Assembly: GCA_009746045.1 (NCBI GenBank)
Contig: RPFO01000082.1
Span: forward strand, 5,044,314 to 5,108,313
DNA from: Mesostigma viride
Taxonomy: Eukaryota > Streptophyta > Mesostigmatophyceae > Mesostigmatales > Mesostigmataceae
Reading direction: 5' to 3'
Length of the DNA stretch: 64,000 nt
The notes below the pieces were generated by a model. The model did no database searches, had not been told where the DNA came from, and saw only the letters and a program-made list of their open reading frames with translations. This document shows positions 21,561 to 31,700 of this stretch, in pieces; positions within the stretch are counted from its first letter, which is position 1; each line of letters opens with the position of its first letter. The translations under genes were made by a program, and so were the position numbers.

Positions 21561-22721
21561 AAATAAGCAGCATAAGTCCAGATCGAATGAAAATTACCTT
21601 TATGAAACCATATATGTGCAAAATCTAGGGTGTATACCTACCACTTATTGCTACAGCTAGTTTCATGAATCAAGCATGGTCCTCACATCTCCCTTTGTGT
21701 CTGGTTGCCCCCAGCGGTTCGCTTTGGCTCAATAAACCAAAAAGCATTTCAAGTCCAGGTTTCTGGTGTGCCAGAATGCCTCGTCTGACTACACCGACCA
21801 ATCATCTTCCATGCTGGCAGGAGGTCAGGTATCCAGAGCATACTGCTCCATAAATAAATTTGAGAACACCAGCGGTTGTGGGGCTCCACCATAAATAGGT
21901 CTTAAGTTTCCTCCAGCAACGTCGTGCCATGGCAGGGGATGCACATGGTTAGCTGACAGTTGTCACCACCGCTCTTGCTCATGGGCCGAAGCACAGGCGT
22001 GCACCCTCCAAAGGCAAAACCAGCTAGGGAGGGGGATCGCATGGGCACGTATCCCATAATGGGGAAGCGGCATGGAGAAAGCGCTCGGCCCCACAACCTG
22101 GCCAAAGCTTGGCGCTACCCCCCTCTTCAGGCCTCCGCCTATTAGGGTCGCCCTCGCCAAGCTTGTATCCAAAGCCTTTCATCCCAAGCCTTGTATCCAT
22201 ACGACGACCAGCACTGGCTTGGCACTGATTCACGAGGACCCCCACCCTAGCACCCCTACCATAACAATCCCGTCCTGCCCGCTCCATGGTTATTTCCCCG
22301 ATTCCTCCTCCCATGCGGGGGAAGGGGCGCTGCCTTCAAGCAGGCATGCGCCAGCACCGGACTGAGATGGCCCTGCTGCGTGGACTATACAACACCACCA
22401 CCGATCGGCCCGGTAGCCCCATGGCATCGTGGCCCAGCATATATATATAGTACCTCCATGCCCGGAGGATTTGCAGGAACCACTCTGCCCCTGTGGAGGA
22501 CATCTTGTACGATAAGGAAAAGAGATGGAGGCATCGCGGCACCCCTCGCTGCCACCACGCCGTGAGCACTCACGGACTTCCCTTGAAGGAGCTCTTGTGA
22601 GGCAATGCCACACGCTCACCTGGGCAGACCACCAGGGGGCCTTGCATAAAAATGTATGCGTAGCACCAAGGACATACTTTCAACTTGACAATGCTCGTCT
22701 TCCGCTACACCTCCCCTCGAC
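21561..22721. other. Intergenic stretch, likely including the 3' UTR of the repair gene
   Basis: No reading frame here shows recognisable motifs. The right end (about 22400-22721) lies just beyond the stop codon of the minus-strand repair gene and probably holds its 3' untranslated region. I could not place a polyadenylation signal with confidence. Confidence 0.35.
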
Positions 22722-25700
22722 CTATGCGTCCGCAGAGTCCAGTCGCGGCTTCTTGTTGCTTTCTGCTGACTCCACCGCTGTCGCCGTCGCCATCGCCGCC
22801 GCCGCCGGTGCCGCATCGGTAGCACCCTCCGCCTTCACCCCCGCGGCTGGCCCTGGCTCTGCCTTCCCTGTCGCTGCCACATCGGACGCGGGGGGCTCGG
22901 CTGCCGCAGCAGCGGCCACCTCCACCGCCATTGGGACCGCCTCCGCCTGCACTGCCCCGGTCACTGCCGCCCCCGCCCCCGCCTCCGCTGGTTCCGCACC
23001 AGGGGCGGCCGCAGGGGTGGCGGAAGCTACAGGAGCAGCCGCAGGAGGCTCCGCGGCGGCACCAGCAACAGCAGCAGAGGCGGTGGCCGGGACGGCGACA
23101 GCGTCGGCAGGGACTTGCGTCTCATTGGCCGGTTCCTCTACAGGGATGGCGATCACGACGGGGACGACAGCCGAGACGGCCGAGGGAGGGATGCTCACGG
23201 CGACCGGCACCACTGCCGATGCTGCTGCCATCCGGTCCACCTCGGCTGCAGAAGTAGCAGGTGCCGCCTCTGTGGTGGTGGCGGTTCCCGTGGCTGCCTC
23301 GGCATCGGCTTCCCCAGGGACCCCCCCCGGTTGCTTGCGTGCGCGCAGGGCCTTGGATTTGGTCGCCGCGGCCGCTCGCCGTCGGTTCTTGGATGCGGCC
23401 TCCTCGGCGGCCTTGAGCGCTGTTACACCCTCCAGGGTCCCCCCGCCCGACTTAATGATCTCATGCGCGGCCAGCATGCGCTTCTTGGTCGCGTTGGGCA
23501 TCTTCTCGAGCGCCTTGTCGAGCCCTTCACGCGAGAAGTGCGCCAGGTGGCCCTCCACAAAGCGCTGCACCTTCTCCAGGGCGTCTTGCGACGCGGTAGA
23601 GACCTCGCGGAGCACCCACCCGGTGCCTGATTGAATCCACTGGGGATGTGTAAAGGGGGTGGGGTGGGGGCAGGGGGGGCCACCCGGGGGGGGGGGAGAA
23701 GGGGGGAAAGATGCGGCAGGGGGTGGGGTGGAGTGGAGTTGGGGAAGGAAAGGGGTGAGATGGGAGACAAGGGAGAGTGAGATGGGAAGGGAGCCGAGGG
23801 GGACAAAGGCGGCACGATCCTAGGAGCTGAAGGTAGAGTGGGGTCGGTCAGGGATGAGGAGCAAGCATAAATGTGCAACCCTGTGCTTTTCAGGGAGAAC
23901 CCTATATAACAAAACCAAACCGCACCGGATGCGCAGAAGTAGTTAAGTAATGCGATACGCATTACTTAACTAAAATTGGGCCGCGTGGGGAATTCCGGCG
24001 TGAGGCTGGGAATAGCCGAGTCGTAATTAATCGAGTCACCTCGGTAACGAGCGGTGTGTGCGGAACGCCGGAATTTCCCCACGCGGCCCAATTTTAGTTA
24101 AGTAATGCGTATCGCATTACTTAACTGAAGTACCTTCTCATCCACCTGCACCGTAGCCCCTAAATAAGAGTACCAAACCACACGGGATGCGCAGAAGTAC
24201 CTTCTCATCCGTCCGCACCCTAGTGCCTAAAAAATAGTAAAAAGCCACAAACACACACACACACACACAAAATACATGTACACACCTTCTCATCCGTCTG
24301 CACCGTGATGTCGCACACCGCCAGCAGCGTGTCGATAAACCCGGGGAAGTTGGCGTCCCCCAGCTTGGCAAAGTTTACGAACGAGACGCACGCCGCGCGC
24401 CGCCGCCACATGTTGGCCGCGTCCTTCCACCCGGCGACCGCGTCCACCCCTTCCTTGCCCGCGCCCACGGCCACGGGCCCGATCACCTTCACGCACAGCC
24501 AGTCGCAGGTGGACCAATCGTAGAGGAGCTTCTGGTCGAACCAGTCGGCGAACACGGACAGGTCGGCGAGGCCGCAGTGGCCCCCCGCGATGAGGAACTC
24601 CTGGTAGATGAGCATGGCTGGAGGGGGGGAGGGGGCGGGGGAAGAGTGAAGGGGGGGATGGGGTGGGGGATGGGGGTGGGAAGTGGGGAGGAATGGGGGG
24701 GGGGGGGGGGAAGATATGGGGGATGGGGAATGAAGGGGTGGTGCTGATGGCGGTGATTGGAAAGTTGCAAAACATATGTGCTTCAGTGCACTTGCGTACA
24801 CAGCACAATCAAATACATGTTTGAAAATACGTTGAAAATTTACGATTCAAGACGTTTCTGCCACCATGTCAAGGAGACAACCAGCGCAGGCCAGAAATCA
24901 AATGCCCTGGTGGATGAGCTTGGCTGGTAGGGGGGAAGGTGATGGCGATGCGCCAAGAAAAAGACATCACACAAGCGGCGTATTGATACCGCAAGTTGTT
25001 GCAACCAGCCGGGGGCAAAGCTCATCCTGTCACACGCGGCGTGCAACCACCCATGGAGCGCGCAAGGGGGACAATTAGCATGGCACTAATAAATATCGGC
25101 GCTAATAGGTAAGCAATATGAAGGCGCAGGTTCCCAACCCCCTCCAAACCCTGTCTTACTCCACACTCCCTTCCCTTTCATCCACCCTTGTAAGAAAAAA
25201 AACGACAGGAGGAAGACGCCCCAAAGACAAGAGACCATGCCACAAACGTGAAACCACTAAAGATCCAAGCCCCACAAAATAATGCTGCCAAGCCCACAAC
25301 GGCGCCCCACACTGCCAGAGACCATGCCATCAGGGCACAGACTGTCAAAGCATTTTGTGTGCAAACACGAAAAGCAGGCAGCCGATGCTGTCACGTAGGA
25401 CACCCCAACCCTGCCATCCCCCACGCCCCCCATCGGTGAAAATTTCCTCAGCAAATACAAACTCCTCTGCCCTCCACCCGCCCCGTAAATTTATCCTCGG
25501 CAAATGTGGACTCCCCAGCGCCCCCCCCCCCCCCCCCCCACTAAAACTTCTACACGCAAATTTATCCTCGGCAAGTATTGACAGCCCTACTCCCTTACCT
25601 GCGAATTTATCCTTGGCACATGTGGACTGCCCTACTCCCTTACCTGCGAATTTATCCTTGGCACATGTGGACTGCCCTACTCCCTTACCTGCGAATTTAT

Positions 25701-27843
25701 CCTCGGCAAACGTGGACTGCATCAGCTCCTGTGCCAGCTCCTTCTTCTGGGTCGCTGACACCGAGCCGTTGAGGCAGAGCCGGTTCATCCAGGCCTTGAG
25801 CTCCTTCCTGCGCATGCACATGCGGAACACGACAAGAAGAACCACCATTCACGCGGATGCAGAACCCACGCCGTGCGCAGAGCGAAGGGGGGAAGAAAAG
25901 GGAGGGGAAGGAAGAAAGGGGGCAGCAGGACGAGGGCAGGAAGGAGGGGGGTGGAGCCCACACCGCAAACCGGGGAAGAAGGGCAGGAAGCATGGAGAGC
26001 GATTGTTAAAGAGAGGACGACCAAGCGGGAGACCAGAAAGAAAGATGGTGAGGGAGGCACCAACGTAGTTCCTGGGTGGGAAGATGACCGCGATTACAGG
26101 ACGAATCACAACCTTTTTTTTTTTTTTCTTACAGGTAGCTCAAGGGTTGACGAGGCGAGCATGAAACCAATCCAGAGAGGATGCCTGGCATCATTTCCTC
26201 TCAGACAACGGAGATTATGGATACCTTAGAAGGACTACTTCAATATTAAATATCAATAATCTAAGATTACATAGGCCAGGTGGATCGGGGAAAAGAAGCA
26301 GGGATTACTCTGAAACACTGCCAATGAAGTTAAATACAAAACCTGAAAGTTCCTTGCCTTGCGAAGCTTAAGGCTTTAATAGAGGCATCTTGCCAGGACA
26401 TGGGCAGCAGCATGATTGCCATACCAAACTTGCCATGTGGTTTAACCAAGGTTCTGCCCCCAACCCCCCACAAAGCGGCAGTGGAACTCCCGAGAAAAAA
26501 AAACACAAGGAATCGACGCAGACGATAAACCACAGGTCCATGTTCCTCTCCCTGACTAGAACTGGGCAAAGCTAACCCCCGCGGACGGAGGAGCCCTCGC
26601 CAAGCCTAGGGGCACACCATCCCGGTTCGAATCCTGTTTCGTTATCTTTCGGCTCCCACCCGCATTGATCCCCACAGAGCACGACAAGGCAATCACGCAA
26701 AAGGCGGTGTGTGGGTGACAGGTGCGTGGAAATACACTGAAAAGAGGTTGATATTCTATCATGCTGCCGCATGCTATACGCGCCTATCGGCAACACTATT
26801 CCCCCAAACCGTCTCATATAAAGAAACCTGCATGTCAATGGCTTCCAAGCGTGTAAAGCAAGTGACACCACGTACACTGTGTAGAACAAAAGGATGCTGG
26901 CATAAGGATTTGGGGCTTTACTTCAAGGCACGAGCACCTACAAGAACACACGGGTAAGGCAACATGCTATTATTGGCTGCCTGGTACCCATGACAAGCGA
27001 TCATGCATGAGGTGCCCTCCCAATGCTGGCAATTTCAAAAACCAGAGCAACCATGAATCCAGCCTGGCAAGAACGCGGTTCTAATAACGCAGTCACGCCT
27101 TTGTTTTCATGCAAAGTGTCGGGCCGGGTGATCCTCCCACAGTACGCATGTATTGCCTACAATAATGGGCACGTATTTGCACTGTCAACAAAATAATAAA
27201 CTTTAAGCAACTATATTGGGCAGTTAATCAAATGAGGACTAGAAACAATCGATGTTATACAGCAGTGGGAGAAACACGACTTTTCCACGATGCTATCGCA
27301 AAGAGCCGACAATGCGGGCGTCATTCCGAGGCACGTGGTCGGAAAACACAACCTATTTTAGGTTTATTTTCTCGGCAACGGGTAGATGCAATACCCGCAG
27401 CCTTTCGACAAGCGATCTCGCGTGCAAGCTCTACAGCGACCAGCATATCACAGTATCCATTTTAAATTCACCTCAATTCCGGCATCTTGACGCCTCGGTA
27501 AGGAATAACGTGCAACATATAATCTTCATACCAATCCTGCCACGAAAAACACAGACACAAAAGGAACGTAGGACCGAGTCGTAAGATATGACGACATAAG
27601 AACTCGGCTTACAGGAATGGGAGGCTTCCCCTGAAAACATAACGCCATCTAAATTAAGACATGTACCAATTCATTTGCAATCACCCCGGATGGAAGGATT
27701 AAGCATTTAAAAAACCACCAAGGGCGAAGTTTTTTAAAATCCGCTGCGCTAAGGTGGAAATCTACCTTCGTTTTCGCATCGGCAATAACTTCTAGGCGCT
27801 GTTGCAACTGCAAGACAGGTGGGCTGGGCTGGCCTGCCGCCAT
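22722..27843 (-). CDS. DNA alkylation repair family protein (AlkD-like, PF08713 type)
   Basis: Five exons join in perfect phase to 503 codons plus stop: 27843-27766, 27536-27472, 25807-25689, 24617-24286 and 23639-22722. All introns are GT-AG (for example GAGAAG|GTGTGT, CCCAG|TGGATT). The domain covers residues ~10-275, with YRGVKMPELRKELKAW (about 40-55), W122 and D126 in YDWSTCDWLC, WRRRAACVSFV (158-168) and SGTGWVLRE (202-210). W/D/R residues at these places line the DNA groove of AlkD, a HEAT-like glycosylase that removes alkylated bases. The last ~210 residues are an Ala/Val/Glu/Pro-rich, probably disordered tail ending in NKKPRLDSADA, a possible nuclear localisation signal. Start chosen at the first ATG of the phase-0 first exon. 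Glycosylase activity itself is inferred from family. Confidence 0.85.
23941..24126. mobile_element. 186-bp palindromic MITE in the last repair-gene intron
   Basis: Long terminal inverted repeats of about 60 bp begin AGTTAAGTAATGCG and end CGCATTACTTAACT, enclosing a ~60-bp unique centre. The first 31 bp of each end are themselves nearly palindromic. GAAGT flanks both sides (23936-23940 and 24127-24131), a 5-bp target duplication. The uninserted sequence (GATGCGCAGAAGTACCTTC) is preserved in a neighbouring duplicate at 24187-24205, which confirms the insertion point. Superfamily not determined. Confidence 0.85.
24127..24285 (-). repeat. Duplicated exon-end/5' splice site after exon 4 of the repair gene
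   Basis: On the minus strand exon 4 ends GGATGAGAAG|GTGTGT. Two further copies of GGATGAGAAGGTACTTC follow in the intron, at about 24217-24198 and 24150-24127, each preceded by a GGTGC(A/G)G-type string as in the exon. The unit is roughly 70 bp. Both copies keep a usable GTAC donor. The MITE is inserted just past the second copy. A CA-repeat (24249-24270) lies between the true donor and the first copy. Confidence 0.75.
25432..25688 (-). repeat. Tandem copies of exon 3 end plus donor, 45-bp unit
   Basis: The true junction GATAAATTCGCAG|GTAAGG lies at 25689/25688. Moving into the intron, the end of exon 3 with its donor repeats twice almost exactly (donors near 25643 and 25598), then in increasingly decayed form near 25565, 25490 and 25445. 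The unit is 45 bp and the read-through frame stays open, so use of a downstream copy would insert 15 residues per unit without a frameshift. Confidence 0.85.
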
Positions 27844-28733
27844 ACTACCTAAAAAGGATCTCACAATAACAAAGCCAAAAACAATGGCTTTCGCGCCTTT
27901 GATCCCAACGTGCTTCTCTGTTTTTGTTTAGGCTTGCAGAGCTTGAAAAACCGTCAAGCCCTTCGTCTTCGGACGAGGAAAACTGTCTTCTGTCAGCCAT
28001 TCAACGTCCGGCGCGCGCGTGGGGTCGCAATGACCCGCCATTATCCTGCACTGCTATCACCCGCACGATCGCCAGGATTGGTCCGATGCCACCCATCCAG
28101 CCACGCAACGCGCAGCCTGCTGCCGATGCCAGCTGCATAAAGCTGCTGAATGTGGCTGGAACGATACCAGGGCTCCAGGCCGGCGCGGCCACGTCATAGC
28201 CGCACCGATAGCCATGGCCCAGCCGCCCAGCCTGACATACAGTAAAAATCGGAAGCTGCCGCCTGCCGGAGACTGCCGCCTCGCGCCTCCCAACTCCCAA
28301 GGCTCCACACTCCAGCCAGCTGGCTAAGGACCCTTTCAGGGTTCACACAGCAAGTCACAGACAGTTTTTTTTACTGTCAAGCGCCACCACGGGGAATGAC
28401 AGCCATTAGCTCAGTAATCAGTATGCAAAAACATGAAGCGTTGGGGAGAAATATTTTTATGTGATGCCGCCGAGGTGGCAACGCACTTGTATTCTTATTA
28501 CCGGTAGCCTTTCATTTATTAGTGACAAGGCCGTGGCTATAAACATAGTTTCGTGCACAGTGTGGCTTAAACTAGATACGCAGTGATGCAAGGGTAGTTT
28601 GTGCACTATCGCATGCTGCGTTCACGATTTCCTACATACGTTTGTACGGGATCGCATGCATGACCATACACACGTTATAACCTCGCAACCAAGGGCTTAA
28701 GGTAGCTCGTTGAGGATTACCTACGTCTTTGGA
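27844..28733. promoter_or_regulatory. Shared divergent intergenic region (890 bp)
   Basis: The repair gene starts at 27843 (minus) and the hydrolase at 28734 (plus), so both promoters and 5' UTRs must lie here. I recognise no TATA box at a convincing distance or other known element. The segment 27924-28199 has an open plus-strand frame without recognisable motifs. A bidirectional promoter is inferred from geometry only. Confidence 0.4.
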
Positions 28734-31700
28734 ATGCTCAAGCTCTTGCGCCCGGCGGCGTTCATCGCTCGTACACCGTGCCGACACGCGTTAGCGGGAC
28801 CACAGGTGTCGCTTCTTCCTGTCCCGGGCAGCGCGCAAACTGAGAGGTCGTTCTCGCAGTTAATGGAGCAGCGCGCCGCAAAAGAGGCACCACCTCCTAG
28901 CGCGGAGGGGGAGGTAAGCCTTTGCGTTTTCCCATAAGCATTCCCATCATTGGCGATAATATACCTGGAACTCTACCCGTACCTGCCTTGGCCTCGTCCC
29001 GGCTACCGAGCTCTAGGACCAAGGGCCAACTTGTTGCAGTATAATCCATGTATGCTACTAGTATGACTACTAGTCTGGGCGGGATGGGTCGTAGCTAGAG
29101 GTTGCCAGCAGTATGGCTAGGCAGATGGACTCGTCAGGGTGCGCAGGTCTCTACTCCTGCTCGTGCATTGTTGCGGTACATGTCGGATGTCCATGTGGCT
29201 TGTGGACATGTGGATGTCTGCGTAGAGCGCATGTGCGTGCTTGCACCTGTGGTGAATGCATCTGTGGTGACTGCATGTGCCTGTGTGTGTTTGTGTTGCC
29301 GCATCTGCACGCGAGTTCTTCCGGTGACATCTGTGGATGCTACGGCGTATGCCCGTGTGTAAGGATGGGTGCCACATTGACTAGCGGCATGTGTGCTTAG
29401 GGGCGTGGGTGGGTGGGTGGGTGGGTGGATGGGTGGGTGGGTGGGTGGGTGGGTGGGCGGGTGGGCGGGTGGGTGGGTGGGTGGGTGGGTGGGTGGGTGG
29501 GTGGGTGGGTGGGTGGGTGGGTGGGTGGGTGGGTGGGTGGGTGGGTGGGTGGGTGGGTGGGTGGGTGGGTGGGTGGGTGGGTGGGTGGGTGGGTGGGTGG
29601 GTGGGTGGGTGGGTGGGTGGGTGGGTGGGTGGGTGGGTGGGTGGGTGGGTGGCTGGGTGGGTGGGTGGGTGGGTGGGTTGGGGTGCCGATGTGCTTGTGG
29701 TCGCATGCATGTGTGTCGGGGGGGGGGGGGGGATGTCTGTGTGTGTTGGTATGCTTTCTGTTGGGCTGTCTGTTGACTTGTAGTCGAATGGGTGGATGGA
29801 TATGTGCATAGGTGTGCGTGTAGCTGCATACTTTTGTGTGCTGTGTGCGTTGGTATGTGCGTGTCTGGCGCTATGTGCTGGTGGGGCATACACATCTCTC
29901 TGCGATGCTCTCAGGGTGGCAGCGTGCGCGCCCATGAGCTGTCACCTATCGATAGGGTCATCTGGAGGCACCCACTGCCCCTGCCCTTCTCTGCTCTGCT
30001 TGCATTATCTGTTCTGTTAGGGCTTTGGATGTTTGGGGTTTGGGGGGGTAGGGGCCGCTGTGTGGGCGGTGCGGGTACACCGTCCTCATTGGGTATGCTT
30101 TTTATGCTTTTATGAAGTCCTACTCGTACAAACAAAGATCTTGCCTGAAGCATTTGTTGGTTTGCCGCGTCTGCGATGCGCGCCAAGGTGTCCCTACGGC
30201 TTCACGAGGCAACCACCCAAGCGTTGTAGTGACCAGTACAGTGACCAATGGGTCCCGTACAGAAGCTACGGCTTCACGAGGCAACCACCCATGCGTTGTA
30301 GTGACCAGTATAGTGACCGATGGGTCTACTACAGAAGCTACGGCTTCGCAAGGCAACCACCCAAGCGTTGTAGTGACCAGTATAGTGACCGATGGGTCTA
30401 CTACAGAAGCTACGGCTTCACGAGGCAACCACCCACGCGTTGTAGTGACCAGTATAGTGACCAATGGGTCCAGTACAGTATACCAGTGCTTTGCAAGGCA
30501 ACCCCAAGCAGCAGGCAAGGGATGAGTCTCCGATCATGCCCCCATGATTGTGGGGCATAACGCAAAGGCCTTTCCCTCTCTCTGCTGGTGCGGGGACGCC
30601 CAGTAACCCCTAATTTATCAGGGATTGAATTTTGTAGTTCTTGGAACCCAGTGCCCGTGCCTCCTCCCCTCATCCCCACTCACTGCCACCATACGGTGCT
30701 CCTCCCTACTTTCACAACTCTTCGCATGCCCCCAGCCTCAGGTGCTGCATGAGAAAACACCGGCTACGCGCATCGCCGTCCTCAACCGCCCAGACAAGCT
30801 CAACACCCTCACGGCCACCATGGTGCGTTCACGAGCTGCTATGTCCCTGCCAGGAATCATCCAGCCCTGCCCGCGATGCCAAATGGTCTCCCAACTCAGC
30901 GTGGAATGTGGCACCTTCACCGCTAGTCATGTAGTAGCAGAAGTCAGTACGTGCAGCATGTTTACGCCAGCAGCCGTCACCGCCCCTGGGCCCAAGGAGC
31001 CCCGTTTTCAAACCCCTGTAACGGTGCTAGAGAAATAAATAGGCCGGCGCGGTAATCTTAGCCGTATTCGTTTTCTTTCTTACCACGTGCGTCGCAGCTG
31101 CTGCTATGGTGCTTGATATCAGATATGGTAGTTGTTTATGGTAGTAGTAGTTGTTTATGGAGCGTTTGGTAATGGTTTCCATTCGTAGGACATCCCTTGC
31201 ACTTGCTGCTATGGTGCTTGATGAATTGACACATGTCATGTCGTGATCGCATCTTCATGACACCTGACGCCGCTGCTGCCATGACACTCGATGGATGGAT
31301 GAACCCGTGTGCTTTGTTCCGCTGCTGCCATGACACTCGATGGATGGATGAACCCGTGTGCTTTGTTCCGCTGCTGCCATGACACTCGATGGATGGATGA
31401 ACCCGTGTGCTTTGTTCCGCTGCTGCCACGACACTCGATGGATGGATGAACCCGTGTGCTTTGTTCCGCTGCTGCCATGACACTCGAAGGATGGATGAAC
31501 CCGTGTGCTTTGTACCGCTGCTGCCATGACACTCGATGGATGGATGAACCCGTGTGCTTTGTACCGCTGCTGCCATGACACTTGATGGATGGATGAACCC
31601 GTGTGCTTTGTTCCGCTGCTGCCATGACACTCGATGGATGGATGAACCCGTGTGCTTTGTTCAGCATTATAGGACGACCTCCATCAGCATTGTAAGAAGA

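Noticed and set aside
22525-23634. 369-residue Ala-rich frame on the plus strand
   Set aside because: It is the antisense of the repair gene's last exon, whose low-complexity GC-rich tail opens both strands.
28734-28913. VPGSAQTERSFSQL looks like a hAT transposase dimerisation motif
   Set aside because: The exon ends GAG|GTAAGC in phase with hydrolase exon 2 and starts with an Arg/Ala/Leu-rich targeting peptide, so it is the hydrolase N-terminus.
29401-29690. (GGGT)n considered as telomeric repeat
   Set aside because: The unit does not match TTTAGGG or TTTTAGGG types and lies inside a gene.
30195-30500. 72-bp repeats considered as a CRISPR array
   Set aside because: Units are contiguous with no unique spacers, lie in an intron, and the genome is eukaryotic.
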